Numbered from the stretch's first letter, positions 52,326-62,952 are shown. The stretch is 64,000 nt of DNA from Anaerolineaceae bacterium (GCA_002702065.1 NZXX01000001.1:1488001-1552000), one strand, 5' to 3'. Numbers and translations are program-made. Notes: a model not told the origin generated them from the letters alone.

Positions 52326-53189
52326 ATGATTATGCGCTTCAAGCCTTTCCCGTACTTGCTGCTCACGCCCTACCTCATCGTTTTTATTCTGTTTCTCGGC
52401 TATCCCATTATTCGGGGCTTCTACATGAGCCTGTTTGACTGGGGCATCATGGGGCCGAGGGAATTCCTGGGCCTGGGTAATTATATTAGTCTTTTCAGCG
52501 ATGATCGCTTCTGGCGGGTGCTGGGCAACAGCTTGCTGTTTACGGTTTTGTATGTGCCGCCCGTTGTCATTTTGTCCATGCTGCTGGCTGTACTGCTGCA
52601 TGGTTATCTGCCGGGTATTTCGATCTTCAGGTCCGCCTTTTTCCTGCCAATCGTGATCAACGTGTCGGTGTCCGCCATTGCCATCCAGTGGGTGATGGAC
52701 CCCCAGATCGGCTTGCTTAATCGATTATTGGATGGAGTCGGTATTCCACCGCAAAGATGGCTGACGCAGCCGGGTTGGGCCATGTTGGTGGTCAGCCTGG
52801 TGGTGATCTGGTCGTCGGCAGGCTTTAATATCATCATCTTCCTGGCCGGGCTGGAGAATATCTCCTCAGAAATTTACGAAGCGGCCCAGGTTGATGGCAG
52901 TACGCCCTGGCACACATTTATCTACATTACCATACCGCTGCTGCGCCCGGTGACCCTGCTGGTCGCTGTGCTGAGCATGATCGGTTCACTTCAGGTTTTT
53001 GGCGAAATTTTCCTGCTTACCGGGGGTGGCCCGTTCGGCAGTACGACCGTGCTGGCCTATTACCTGTACGAACAGGGTTTCAACAACTTCAAGTTCGGTA
53101 TTGCGGCTGCTGTCGGTGTGGTGATGACCGCGTTGATTGCTGTGCTGACGCTGATCCAGTTCCGTTTCTTCGGTAACAAGGCGACATAG
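52326..53189 (+). CDS. Carbohydrate ABC transporter permease (MalF/UgpA-like)
   Basis: The 287-residue inner-membrane protein has about six helices, starting YLLLTPYLIVFILFLGYPII. The EAA loop is YEAAQVDGSTPWHTFIYITIP. ATG 52326 and ATG 52332 are both possible starts. Followed two bases later by the MalG-like gene. Confidence 0.92.
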   Translation: MIMRFKPFPYLLLTPYLIVFILFLGYPIIRGFYMSLFDWGIMGPREFLGLGNYISLFSDDRFWRVLGNSLLFTVLYVPPVVILSMLLAVLLHGYLPGISIFRSAFFLPIVINVSVSAIAIQWVMDPQIGLLNRLLDGVGIPPQRWLTQPGWAMLVVSLVVIWSSAGFNIIIFLAGLENISSEIYEAAQVDGSTPWHTFIYITIPLLRPVTLLVAVLSMIGSLQVFGEIFLLTGGGPFGSTTVLAYYLYEQGFNNFKFGIAAAVGVVMTALIAVLTLIQFRFFGNKAT

Positions 53190-53191
53190 AC

Positions 53192-54019
53192 ATGGCCACC
53201 CGACGCACATTACGTTATATCACGATTATTGTACTCAGCCTGATTTGGATCATGCCGCTGGTGGCGATCTTCATCTTTTCGTTTGCGCCCAATCAGGACA
53301 TTTTACGCATGGAGCTTTTGCCCACCCGCGTGACGCTCGAAAATTACAACACGGTACTGACTACCAGTATGCGTGGCGTCAGCATTCCGAAGTCCCTGAT
53401 CAACAGCGCGGTGATCGTCGTCATCCATGTTATCGGCATCCTCATTTTGGATACACCGGCGGCTTATGCGCTGGCACGGGTCAAGTTTTTTGGGCGAGAG
53501 GTTATTTTCGCGCTGATTCTGCTGACGATGATGATGCCCGGTCATATCGTTCTGATGTCGCTTTATGAATTGATGGCGAGTATGTCTCTGATCAATACGC
53601 TGCCGGGTATCTTTCTGCCGGGGCTGCCGCGCGTGATCGGCATTTTCCTGCTGCGGCAGTTCTTCCGTGAAATACCGGACGAGCTGGAAGACGCGGCCCG
53701 CATTGACGGGGCAGGAGACTGGCAGATTTTCCTCCGGATTATGGTGCCGCTGGCCGGGCCGGCGCTGGCAACCCTGACCATTATTACCGTGTTGTACAGT
53801 TGGAACAATTTTCTGTGGCCGCTGGTCGTGATCAACTCGCCGGAAATGATGACCGCGCCAATTGCGATGGCGTACCTGGATTCAGGCACCAATCCGACGC
53901 AGAACTACGCCGATCTGCTGGCCGCGGCCTTTGTCACTACGATGCCGGTGATTGTCTTCTTTTTTGCTGCCCAGGGGCGCATCATTCAGGGCATATCGCC
54001 GTCGGCAGGCATTAAATAA
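53192..54019 (+). CDS. Carbohydrate ABC transporter permease (MalG-like)
   Basis: The 275-residue inner-membrane protein begins with a helix at ITIIVLSLIWIMPLVAIFIF. The EAA loop is LEDAARIDGAGDWQIFLRIMVPL. The C-terminus RIIQGISPSAGIK is typical of MalG-like subunits. It completes the permease pair; the ATPase must come from elsewhere in the genome. Confidence 0.93.
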   Translation: MATRRTLRYITIIVLSLIWIMPLVAIFIFSFAPNQDILRMELLPTRVTLENYNTVLTTSMRGVSIPKSLINSAVIVVIHVIGILILDTPAAYALARVKFFGREVIFALILLTMMMPGHIVLMSLYELMASMSLINTLPGIFLPGLPRVIGIFLLRQFFREIPDELEDAARIDGAGDWQIFLRIMVPLAGPALATLTIITVLYSWNNFLWPLVVINSPEMMTAPIAMAYLDSGTNPTQNYADLLAAAFVTTMPVIVFFFAAQGRIIQGISPSAGIK

Positions 54020-54039
54020 ACGACTGAATTGGGGAACCT

Positions 54040-55533
54040 ATGAGCCATAAAATCGAGATTGATCCCAAGCCACGCTTTGATTTGTCGCCACAACTGTACA
54101 TGCAGTTCATGGAACCACTGGGAACAACCGACTCATCTGTCGAGGCGGCGTGGGATTTCGCAACCCATTCCTGGCGGCCACAGTTTATTGAGGTCGTCCG
54201 CCAGCTTGGGCCGGGCTGCATCCGCTGGGGCGGCATTTTGACCAGCTTTTGGAAGTGGCGCGAAGGTGTTGGCCCGCGCGATCAGCGAAAGCCGATGCTC
54301 AATTACCTGTGGGGTGGGCTGGAATCCAATCAGGTGGGGGTACATGAAATCCTCGATCTGTGCCAGCAAGTGAATGCCGACCCGCTGATGGCAATCAACT
54401 TTGCTGCTGATGGTCGACCGGCATATCTGAATACAGCTGCTGGTGAAAACCGGGCCGGTACGCCGGAAGAAGCCGCCGATCTGGTGAGTTATTGCAATGA
54501 TCCTGACAACGCCGAACGCCGGGCCAATGGTCAGCCGGAACCCTGGAACATCAAACTCTGGCAAATCGGCAACGAAACGTCTTACCCAAAAGCCGGGCAG
54601 CGTTTTACCAGTGAGGAAAATGTCACCCATTATCGCGAGTTTGCTCAGGCGATGCGCGCCCGCGATCCTCGGATCAAGCTGATCGGTTGGGGGGATGAAG
54701 AACGTGACAGCGATAGATGGTGGGTGACGGATTTGCTGGACGCGGCTGAGGGCGAGATTGATTATGTTGCGGCGCACATGATGCACCAGCGGCCCCAGCG
54801 CGAGAACAGCATTCTGGTTAGCCAGGAATATGCGCGTGATTATGACTGCGCCTGGGAAGAACTGGGCGAGATCTATGGGGCAGTCGTCACAAAGCTGGAT
54901 ACGCTGCGCCAGAAAATTGAGGCGACGTCAGCCCCCGTGCCCCTTGCTCTGACGGAAGGGCATCTGTCTTTGCGCCCGCACAACACGAACACACTGCTGC
55001 ATGAATGGCTGTCTGGCCTGTATCATGCGCGGGTGATGAGCCTGTACGAACGCAATGGTGATCTGGTCAAGATTGCTACACTGGCAGATTTCTTCGGCAC
55101 CCGCTGGACGGTAAACGCGGTGATGCTGGGCGGTCCACACCAGAATGCCTATTTGATGCCTGTCGGTGTCATCATGCAGTTTTTTAAGGACCACAGCGGG
55201 CCTCATGGCCTTCAGGTTACGCCGGCAGTGGGTTCGCTGGAACTATCAGCCAGCCGCAGCGACTCTCGCGTATACCTGCACGTGGTCAATACGGACCTGC
55301 ATCGCAGCGAGGCGCTTGATCTCGCCCTGGACCAGACCGTGATCCGCAGCGCCAGAGTCTTCGAGATTGCACCCGGTGATGTGGCCGCTTATGTTGATCA
55401 CGAGCGCCCCAATCCGTTTACGCCGGTAGAACGGTCTGTTGAAGTCAAGGATAACCGGGTTTCCTGGACATTTCCTGCTGCATCCGTATCAGTGCTGGAG
55501 CTGGATATCGCAACCGATGCCATCGGCCAGTGA
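54040..55533 (+). CDS. Alpha-L-arabinofuranosidase (GH51-like)
   Basis: The 497-residue cytoplasmic enzyme has a TIM barrel with the acid/base Glu 179 in WQIGNETSYP and the nucleophile Glu 306 in LALTEGHLSL, followed by a beta-sandwich. GPGCIRWGGILTSFWKWREGVGPRD and HEWLSGLYHARVMSLYERNG match GH51 strands. It would remove terminal arabinofuranose from oligosaccharides brought in by the preceding importer. GGGGAACC precedes the ATG. The nucleophile motif TEGH differs from the common DEW form, so a related exo-activity is possible. Confidence 0.87.
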   Translation: MSHKIEIDPKPRFDLSPQLYMQFMEPLGTTDSSVEAAWDFATHSWRPQFIEVVRQLGPGCIRWGGILTSFWKWREGVGPRDQRKPMLNYLWGGLESNQVGVHEILDLCQQVNADPLMAINFAADGRPAYLNTAAGENRAGTPEEAADLVSYCNDPDNAERRANGQPEPWNIKLWQIGNETSYPKAGQRFTSEENVTHYREFAQAMRARDPRIKLIGWGDEERDSDRWWVTDLLDAAEGEIDYVAAHMMHQRPQRENSILVSQEYARDYDCAWEELGEIYGAVVTKLDTLRQKIEATSAPVPLALTEGHLSLRPHNTNTLLHEWLSGLYHARVMSLYERNGDLVKIATLADFFGTRWTVNAVMLGGPHQNAYLMPVGVIMQFFKDHSGPHGLQVTPAVGSLELSASRSDSRVYLHVVNTDLHRSEALDLALDQTVIRSARVFEIAPGDVAAYVDHERPNPFTPVERSVEVKDNRVSWTFPAASVSVLELDIATDAIGQ

Positions 55534-55635
55534 TGATTGTAATGCCTACTCAGCCTGTTGCGTCTTGGACATAACGTGCTTGCTATGAAGACAGAGCAGG
55601 CCTGCTGATCTGCGAGACAAAATCTGCGTGTTGAT

Positions 55636-55665
55636 GAGCCAGCTTGATGCGAGTCGAGCTGGCTC
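55636..55665 (+). terminator. Hairpin after the arabinofuranosidase gene
   Basis: GAGCCAGCT (55636-55644) pairs with AGCTGGCTC (55657-55665) around 12 bases. There is no T tract, so termination efficiency is uncertain. The rest of 55534-55999 holds no recognisable gene. Confidence 0.5.
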
Positions 55666-55999
55666 CTGTCGTTAAACCCTGCTCATGAATCCAGTCCCCA
55701 GCGGCTGCGTTTGCGCAATCGCTTTTTGATTCACCAATCCAATGCCGTATACATATCACAATCCGCTAATTGCAGCGTGACAAGACGGTTGTGTCTTCAG
55801 TTTGACCTACCCCCATTTATCCAGATAACCTCACTCCGCCTGGACCCATTTTAGGGTGTACAGCGCAAGAAACCTGTCATGGAATCTGGCAGCGATAATG
55901 CTTGACTGCCGGATGATTGTCAAAAGCAGTCCGGTAGTAGGAGGCGGCGATGCTCGGAACTATGGTAAAGTCAATGCGACGTAATCGAAAGGATATGAA

Positions 56000-57874
56000 G
56001 TGCGTTCCGATCCCGCCCTGGGTGCATCCTATGGCCCACAAGCAACGACCTTTCATGTATGGGCACCTGGGGCACAACAGGTGGAGACCCATCTTCTGGA
56101 CAGTGATCGTTACATCACGATGCAGCGCGACCGCGCAGGCTACTTCACGTGTCATGTCGACGGTGTGATGCCGGGTGCCCGGTATTATTATCGCCTGGAT
56201 GGCGAAAAGGAACGTCCGGACCCGGCTTCGCGCAGCCAGCCCGAAGGTGTTCATGGGCCCTCGCAGGTGGTTGATCCTGACTTCAAATGGGGAGATGCAG
56301 GTTGGCAGCCACCATCCCTGCGTAACAGTGTGATCTATGAATTGCATGTGGGGACATTCACAACTGAGGGCACCTTCGACGCGATCATCAATTACCTGCC
56401 CTATCTGGTGGAACTCGGTGTAACGACACTGCAAATCATGCCCGTGGCGCAGTTTCCCGGTGCGCGCAATTGGGGTTATGATGGCGTGCAGCTTTACGCA
56501 CCGCATCACGATTATGGCGGCGTGGATGGTCTGAAGCGGCTTGTCAACGCCTGTCACCAGCAGGGGTTAGCGGTCCTGCTGGATGTGGTCTACAACCACC
56601 TCGGTCCGGAAGGCAACTATCTGTGGGATTATGGCCCTTACTTCACCGACCGCTATCACTCGGCGTGGGGGGATAGCATCAATCTGGATGGACCACAAAG
56701 CGATCCGGTTCGCCGCTTCTTCATGGAGAACGCGGTCTACTGGCTCGATCAATTCCATATTGATGGCCTGCGTCTGGACGCTATCCACGCGCTCTACGAC
56801 ACATCGGCGCGGCCTTTTGTGAGTGAACTGGCTGCTCACGCGCAGGATTGGGCTGTGCGTCATAACCGTTCGGTGCATATTATCGCGGAGAGCCACGACA
56901 ACGACCGCCGCCTGACCCTCTCGCGTGAGGCGAACGGTTTGGGCCTCAACGCCCAATGGCTGGACGATCTGCATCACATGATTCACATCATTCTGACGGG
57001 CGAGGACCAGGGTTATTACCTTGATTACCAGGATTTTTCACTGCTGCCAAAAGTCCTGACGGAAAGCTTTGCCTATACCGGCCAGTATTCGCAGGTGTGG
57101 CAGCGCCGTCACGGAACATCCGCCCGCGCTATTCCGGCAGACCGTTTTATTGTCTCCACCCAGACTCATGATCAGGTTGGCAATCGGATGCTGGGTGAGC
57201 GTCTGAGTCAGTTAACCGATTTCGATGGCCTGAAGCTGGCGGCTGCGCTCATGCTGTGTTCGCCCTATGTGCCGATGCTTTTCATGGGCGAGGAATATAG
57301 GGAGAGCGCACCCTTTCTGTATTTTATCTCACACGAAGATCCGGATCTGGTCAAGGCTGTACGCGAGGGCAGGGCGAAAGAATTCGCTGCATTCAAGTGG
57401 CAGGCCGAACCGCCAGACCCACACGCAGAGACGACTTTTATGCGCAGCAAGCTGGATCATCGCCTGCATTTGACAGGTGATCACGCGGTATTGTACGCGC
57501 TCTATCGAGAGTTGATCGGGCTACGACGCCAGTACACTGCACTCAGCAACCCGGACCGGGCTGCGACGCGGGTTTACGCGGACTCTTTTGCGCGCATACT
57601 GTGCATGGAACGACGCGATGCTGCGCAGATATTGCGTATAGTCATGAACTTTGACCTTCACGAATCGCAGACGATGTATTTACCGGGCGATGAAGCAGTC
57701 GCGTGGCAGAAAATAATTGATTCAAATGATGCTGCCTGGTCTATCAGCGACACGACGACCAGACAGGCGAAATCGCATTTTGACGCCGGGGAAAAGATGA
57801 GCGTCACACTGGCACCCAAAGCGTTTGCGATCTATCTCGCACAACAAGAGGATATGAGCCGCAATGGGCACTGA
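56000..57874 (+). CDS. treZ: Malto-oligosyltrehalose trehalohydrolase
   Basis: The 624-residue GH13 enzyme starts with a CBM48-like segment (FHVWAPGAQQVETHLLD) and the catalytic barrel from about residue 110. The nucleophile is Asp 260 in IDGLRLDAIHAL and the acid is Glu 297 in HIIAESHDND, with TQTHDQVGNRM holding the third conserved Asp. It releases free trehalose from maltooligosyl trehalose made by TreY. The GTG at 56000 has AAAGGA six bases upstream. It overlaps treY by 11 bases. A strong AGGAGG lies before an ATG at 55950 in another frame, but that frame has no family match. Confidence 0.93.
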   Translation: MRSDPALGASYGPQATTFHVWAPGAQQVETHLLDSDRYITMQRDRAGYFTCHVDGVMPGARYYYRLDGEKERPDPASRSQPEGVHGPSQVVDPDFKWGDAGWQPPSLRNSVIYELHVGTFTTEGTFDAIINYLPYLVELGVTTLQIMPVAQFPGARNWGYDGVQLYAPHHDYGGVDGLKRLVNACHQQGLAVLLDVVYNHLGPEGNYLWDYGPYFTDRYHSAWGDSINLDGPQSDPVRRFFMENAVYWLDQFHIDGLRLDAIHALYDTSARPFVSELAAHAQDWAVRHNRSVHIIAESHDNDRRLTLSREANGLGLNAQWLDDLHHMIHIILTGEDQGYYLDYQDFSLLPKVLTESFAYTGQYSQVWQRRHGTSARAIPADRFIVSTQTHDQVGNRMLGERLSQLTDFDGLKLAAALMLCSPYVPMLFMGEEYRESAPFLYFISHEDPDLVKAVREGRAKEFAAFKWQAEPPDPHAETTFMRSKLDHRLHLTGDHAVLYALYRELIGLRRQYTALSNPDRAATRVYADSFARILCMERRDAAQILRIVMNFDLHESQTMYLPGDEAVAWQKIIDSNDAAWSISDTTTRQAKSHFDAGEKMSVTLAPKAFAIYLAQQEDMSRNGH

Positions 57875-60833
57875 GATCGATATTGTCAACACCATACTGG
57901 ATGAAGTCATGCAGCCGCGTATCCCGCGTGCGACGTACCGGTTGCAGTTTAGTGCAGATTTTACGTTTCAGGATGCGCTTGAACTCACGCCCTATCTGGA
58001 TGCGCTGGGCGTGAGTGACCTTTATGCTTCACCGTTGTTCAAGCCCCGGCCTGAGAGCACGCATGGTTACGACACGGTTGATTACAACCAGTTTAATCCG
58101 AAGCTGGGCACAAGCGACGACTTTGACGCGCTGGCGGCGACACTCGCGGAGCGCAATATGGGATTGCTGCTCGATGTGGTCCCAAACCATATGGGTGTCA
58201 GCACAGAAAATGTGTGGTGGACCGATGTCCTGAAACAAGGGCCGTCCTCAGTCTATGCGGATTATTTTGACATCAACTGGCGTCCACAAAATCGGTCGCT
58301 CGATGATAAGGTGCTGCTGCCGGTCCTCGGTGATCACTATGGAGAAGTGCTGGAAGCTGGTGATCTAAAGATTGTTTACTGGCACGGCGATTTCTACGTG
58401 CATTATTATGAACACCAGTTCCCGATGACTCCAGAATCTTATCAGCGTATTCTGTCTCTGATGTTGAGCCTGCTGCCGGATGACCTGGACGAGGCAGATA
58501 GTTGGGTGCCTATCGAACTGGCAAGTGTGTCCCATTCCCTGAACTATTTGCCCTCCTATCGAAATGTGGATGCCGATTCGGTAGCAACTCGCCGTCGCGA
58601 GGAAACGATCATCCGCTGGCGCCTGCTTGGTTTGTTTGACAAAAGCGAGGTTTTCCGCACGACGATGGCAGCGGCGCTCGACGTCATCAACGGTAGCCCG
58701 GGCGATCCGGCCAGCTTTGATACGCTCGACAGCCTGCTTTCAGAACAGCCATATCGTCTGGCCTACTGGCGCGTAGCGACGGATGAAATTAACTACCGCC
58801 GCTTCTTCGATATTAACGATATGGCTGCGCTGCGGATCGAAGACCCGCGCGTATTTGCCGACGTTCACCGGCTCGTGTTTCGTCTGTTGGCTGAAGGTAA
58901 GGTTACGGGCTTGCGGATTGATCATCCTGATGGATTGTGGGACCCTGAAGGCTACTTCAAGGCATTGCAAACCGGGTATCTCGAGGCGGCTGTGGGCCAG
59001 CGCCCGCATGCGGAGGGTGATTTTTCCGGACAAGTTGAGGCCCGGCTTGATATCCTGCTCAAATCACAGAGTTCGCGGGGTGGATGGCCGCTGTACGTAC
59101 TGGTTGAAAAGATCCTGTCTGAATCGGAACCGTTACCGGATTCATGGGCTGTTTCCGGCACCACCGGGTATGACTTCATGTATGCGGTCAACAATCTTCT
59201 GGTTAATTCTGCTGCGGAAGAGGCGTTTGACGATCTTTACGCCGCATTCATCGACGAAACGATTACGCCACATGAGCTGGCGGACTATACCAAGCGGTTG
59301 GTGATGTCGCAGTCTTTGACAAGTGAACTGCAATCGCGTAGTGCAGAGCTGGCGCTGCTTGTCGAACAAAACCGGCGCTACCGGGGCTTTACCCAGAACA
59401 GTCTCGCATTTGGCCTGCGCGAATTTGTCAACGCGCTCGATATTTACCGAACCTACATTCGGGGTGCTGGTACAGTCAGTGATCGAGATCAACACTATGT
59501 GGAAGTCGCGATTGAACAGGCGAAGCGGCGGAACCCGCTGGTGCCGAGCCGACTGTTCGATTTCCTGTGTGACACGTTATTGATGCGGAACTTCGGCGAG
59601 TTTGCCGAAGCGCACCGGGCAGAGCTCCGGGAATTTGTGATGAAATTTCAACAGATTACCGGCCCGGTCATGGCAAAAAGCATGGAAGACACGGCTTTTT
59701 ACATTTATAACCGGCTCGTGTCACTTAACGAGGTTGGCGGCCACTTAACCCGTTTTGGCTCCACTATTGATGAATTTCATCAGCACAATATCGAGCGCGC
59801 ATATCCGCACTCCATGCTGTCGTTATCGACCCACGATACCAAGCGCAGCGAAGATGTGCGCGCACGTATCAATGTGCTTTCGGAAATGCCCGAAGAATGG
59901 CGCAGCGTGATCGAGCGTTGGGCAACGATGAACGCCGGTGCCAAGACGGAACTGGAAGGGACTCTGGCACCCTCAGCCAACGACGAATACCTGATCTACC
60001 AGACCTTGCTTGGCGCCTATCAATCCAGTGACGATGATGATGTTTTTCAACAGCGCATCATTCAGTACATGCACAAGGCCATTAACGAAGCGAAGGTACA
60101 CAGCAACTGGATTAACCCGAATGCAGAATATGCACAGGCGGTTGCTGACTTTGTTGAACAGATCTGGGGCAACCCCCTTTTCCGCGAATCTTTCGATCCG
60201 TTTCAACGTCGGATTGCCTATTTTGGGCGGCTCAATTCGTTGACTCAGACCCTGCTGAAAATGACTTGCCCCGGTGTGCCAGACATTTATCAAGGTAGCG
60301 AACTGTGGGATTATAGTCTGGTTGATCCTGATAACCGGCGGGCGGTAGATTTTGACAAGCGTCGTGCCTTTCTCGATCACCTGCAAACCCAGGAACAGCG
60401 TGACCGCCTGGGTCTGGCAAAGGAACTGCTGGCAGATGCAGAATCCGGAGCGATCAAACTCTATCTGACCTATCGCGCGCTCGATTACCGGCGTCAACAT
60501 CCAGCCCTGTTTCGTGATGGGGATTATCAGCCGCTGACGGTGGATGGCGCGTTCGCCAGGCATGTGTGTGCATTTGTCCGCACGCATGACGAGGAGGCTG
60601 TTCTGGTCGTCGTTCCTCGGCTGGTCGCCATACTCATGAGCGGTCAGCCCGACGCACCAATTGGCGATGTCTGGGGTAATAGCCAGCTCACGCTACCCGA
60701 AACGATCTCAGGGCAGGTGATAGAGAACCTCATGACTGGCGAAACCTTTCGTGTGGGTTCCGCCGTCAAACTAAGTCAGCTGCTTGGTTCGTGGCCGGTG
60801 GCGATGTTGGCGGTGGCTACGAACCAAGCGTAA
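57864..60833 (+). CDS. treY: Malto-oligosyltrehalose synthase
   Basis: The 989-residue GH13 enzyme isomerises the reducing end of maltooligosaccharides to trehalose linkage. N-terminal IPRATYRLQFSADFTF and LYASPLFKPRPESTHGYD are TreY hallmarks. Catalytic strands include VTGLRIDHPDGLWDPEGYF, LYVLVEKILSESE and LSTHDTKRSEDVRARI. It works with TreZ encoded just upstream, and with the debranching enzyme encoded convergently. A later in-frame ATG at 57909 would still keep the conserved start. It ends one base before the stop of glgX. Confidence 0.94.
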   Translation: MGTEIDIVNTILDEVMQPRIPRATYRLQFSADFTFQDALELTPYLDALGVSDLYASPLFKPRPESTHGYDTVDYNQFNPKLGTSDDFDALAATLAERNMGLLLDVVPNHMGVSTENVWWTDVLKQGPSSVYADYFDINWRPQNRSLDDKVLLPVLGDHYGEVLEAGDLKIVYWHGDFYVHYYEHQFPMTPESYQRILSLMLSLLPDDLDEADSWVPIELASVSHSLNYLPSYRNVDADSVATRRREETIIRWRLLGLFDKSEVFRTTMAAALDVINGSPGDPASFDTLDSLLSEQPYRLAYWRVATDEINYRRFFDINDMAALRIEDPRVFADVHRLVFRLLAEGKVTGLRIDHPDGLWDPEGYFKALQTGYLEAAVGQRPHAEGDFSGQVEARLDILLKSQSSRGGWPLYVLVEKILSESEPLPDSWAVSGTTGYDFMYAVNNLLVNSAAEEAFDDLYAAFIDETITPHELADYTKRLVMSQSLTSELQSRSAELALLVEQNRRYRGFTQNSLAFGLREFVNALDIYRTYIRGAGTVSDRDQHYVEVAIEQAKRRNPLVPSRLFDFLCDTLLMRNFGEFAEAHRAELREFVMKFQQITGPVMAKSMEDTAFYIYNRLVSLNEVGGHLTRFGSTIDEFHQHNIERAYPHSMLSLSTHDTKRSEDVRARINVLSEMPEEWRSVIERWATMNAGAKTELEGTLAPSANDEYLIYQTLLGAYQSSDDDDVFQQRIIQYMHKAINEAKVHSNWINPNAEYAQAVADFVEQIWGNPLFRESFDPFQRRIAYFGRLNSLTQTLLKMTCPGVPDIYQGSELWDYSLVDPDNRRAVDFDKRRAFLDHLQTQEQRDRLGLAKELLADAESGAIKLYLTYRALDYRRQHPALFRDGDYQPLTVDGAFARHVCAFVRTHDEEAVLVVVPRLVAILMSGQPDAPIGDVWGNSQLTLPETISGQVIENLMTGETFRVGSAVKLSQLLGSWPVAMLAVATNQA

Positions 60834-60834
60834 C

Positions 60835-62952
60835 TTAACGCCAGACGAGTATCATGACAGAGCGGGGTTGCAGCCGAATACGGTCCTGACGTTTGAGCGA
60901 TAACTCCTGGCCCGGCACCGTGCTGGGGTTACGCGCATCCGCCGTATCAACGAACCGGTACCACTGGCCCTCGCCAGGTGGCGTCGGCAGGTGAAAAGTC
61001 TTGCGTTGCCAGTGCATATTCATGGCGACGTAGAGATGGTTATCCGGTGCCAGCCCGCCTTTGCCGTAGTCGCCACCTAGCGAGAAAGCCAGCACATGGC
61101 CGCGTGACCAGCCAGGTTGGTTGGGATGCAGCCCATGAAATGCCATATCCGGAAAGCCGACCTGATTGTAGTCTTCGTGGCGCAGAAAGTGACCATTGCG
61201 CAGCACGGAGTGGCTCATGCGGAAGGCAATCAGGTTTTGGACAAACGTGAAAAGGGCTTTGTTTTCCTCCACCAGCGACCAATCGAGCCAGGCAAGTTCG
61301 GTGTCATGGCAGTAAGCGTTATTGTTGCCTTGCTGGCTGCGGCCCACTTCGTCGCCCATCAGCAGCATGGGCGTGCCCTGGCTGACAAGCAGCATCGTCA
61401 GGGCGTTGCGTACCTGCCGGTCCCGTAGCGCCAGTATGGCAGGGTCATCAGTCGGCCCTTCGGCGCCACAATTCCAGCTAAAGTTCTCATTCTGGCCATC
61501 ATTGTTGTTCTCGAGATTGGCCTCGTTGTGCTTCTGATTGTAGGATACCAGGTCCTGCAGGGTGAAGCCGTCGTGTGACGTGATGAAGTTGATCGAGGCG
61601 ATAGGCCCGCGATCCGGGTAGAAGTTCGGAGAACCCTGCAAGGCGTAGGCCATATTGCCTGTTTCACCGGGATCGCCTTTAAGATAGCGCCGCAGCACAT
61701 CACGATACTGGCCGTTCCATTCTGCCCAGCGTCCATACGCGGGGAAACTACCCAGATGGTAGAGACCGTCAGCATCCCAGGGTTCTGCGATCAGTTTTGT
61801 CTTGCCGAGAATTGGGTCATCGATAATCTCGCGCAGCAGTGGCGGATCGGTTAAGGGTGTGCCGTCCACGTCGCGGGTCATGATAGATGCGAGATCGAAG
61901 CGAAATCCGTCGATGTGGTACTCTGTGACCCAATAGCGCAGGCAGTCGATGATGAACGGGCGGACACGCGGATGATTGCAATTGAGTGTGTTGCCGGTGC
62001 CACTAAAGTTGTAGTAGTAGCCTTCCGGTGTCAGGATATAGAAGATGCTGTTGTCAATGCCCTTAAATGAAATGGTTGGGCCTTCGTGGTTGCCTTCGGC
62101 AGTGTGGTTGAACACGACATCCAGTACGATTTCGATGCCGTTGGCATGGAGGTCTTTGACGAGATTTTTCAGTTCATTGATAGCAGCGCCCGCATAGCTC
62201 CCGGAGCCATAACCATCTTTCGGCGCAAAAAAACCGACCGGGCTGTAGCCCCAATAGTTCAACAGCCGTTCGCCAGTTTCCTCATTCACGCGGGTATGTT
62301 CAAATTCGTCAAATTCAAATATTGGCATCAGTTCAATGCAATTGATTCCCAGTGACTTCAGATACGGAATCTTCTCGCGAATGCCATCGAAGGTGCCTGG
62401 ATTGCTCACCCCGGACGTGGCGTGCCGGGTGAAGCCGCGAACATGCATCTCATAAATGATGACGTCTTCGATAGGATAGGAGAGTAGTCGATCACCGCCC
62501 CAATCAAAGGGTGCCTGATGCACGCGTGCCCGGTGTGGATAGATATCGTCCGGGTGAGGTTCCTGGCCCCATTGGTCGCGACCGCTAATGGCCCTGGCGT
62601 AAGGGTCGAGCAGGATGGTATTCGGGTTAAAGCGATCAAATTCGGGGTCGAAATCACCCTCGATTCGGAAACCATATTCGATCTGATCCGCATCAATATC
62701 CAGTACGATTACAGCAAAGACTTCACCGATGCGGAATTCATCGGGTATCACAATCTCGGCGAATGGCTGATGTGCGCCGGTCTCAAACAGGACAAGGGTG
62801 CAGGCTGTCGCTCTGCGAGAATAAAACGAGAAGTTGATCCCTCCGGGTACCAAACTGGCACCAAAAGGTAATGGGTGACCAGGGCAAATAGCCAGACCGT
62901 GCTGGTATTGTACGGGTTCTGGCCGCTGGTTTATTGAGGTTGGCAAAGACAT
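60835..62952 (-). CDS. glgX: Glycogen debranching enzyme GlgX (isoamylase type)
   Basis: The 705-residue GH13_11 enzyme has an N-terminal CBM48-like module and the barrel motifs VLDVVFNHTAEGN, the nucleophile Asp in DGFRFDLASIMTRD, the acid Glu in LIAEPWDADG and FITSHDGFTLQDLVSYN. It hydrolyses alpha-1,6 branches of glycogen or maltodextrin, giving linear chains for TreY. I start at ATG 62952; the longer open frame adds about 31 residues of unlikely sequence. GAGGACTGAAGACAG lies upstream. Confidence 0.93.
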   Translation of the reverse strand: MSLPTSINQRPEPVQYQHGLAICPGHPLPFGASLVPGGINFSFYSRRATACTLVLFETGAHQPFAEIVIPDEFRIGEVFAVIVLDIDADQIEYGFRIEGDFDPEFDRFNPNTILLDPYARAISGRDQWGQEPHPDDIYPHRARVHQAPFDWGGDRLLSYPIEDVIIYEMHVRGFTRHATSGVSNPGTFDGIREKIPYLKSLGINCIELMPIFEFDEFEHTRVNEETGERLLNYWGYSPVGFFAPKDGYGSGSYAGAAINELKNLVKDLHANGIEIVLDVVFNHTAEGNHEGPTISFKGIDNSIFYILTPEGYYYNFSGTGNTLNCNHPRVRPFIIDCLRYWVTEYHIDGFRFDLASIMTRDVDGTPLTDPPLLREIIDDPILGKTKLIAEPWDADGLYHLGSFPAYGRWAEWNGQYRDVLRRYLKGDPGETGNMAYALQGSPNFYPDRGPIASINFITSHDGFTLQDLVSYNQKHNEANLENNNDGQNENFSWNCGAEGPTDDPAILALRDRQVRNALTMLLVSQGTPMLLMGDEVGRSQQGNNNAYCHDTELAWLDWSLVEENKALFTFVQNLIAFRMSHSVLRNGHFLRHEDYNQVGFPDMAFHGLHPNQPGWSRGHVLAFSLGGDYGKGGLAPDNHLYVAMNMHWQRKTFHLPTPPGEGQWYRFVDTADARNPSTVPGQELSLKRQDRIRLQPRSVMILVWR

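Noticed and set aside
55877..56557. 226-codon minus-strand frame overlapping the treZ start
   Set aside because: Overlaps treZ coding sequence and shows no recognisable motif.
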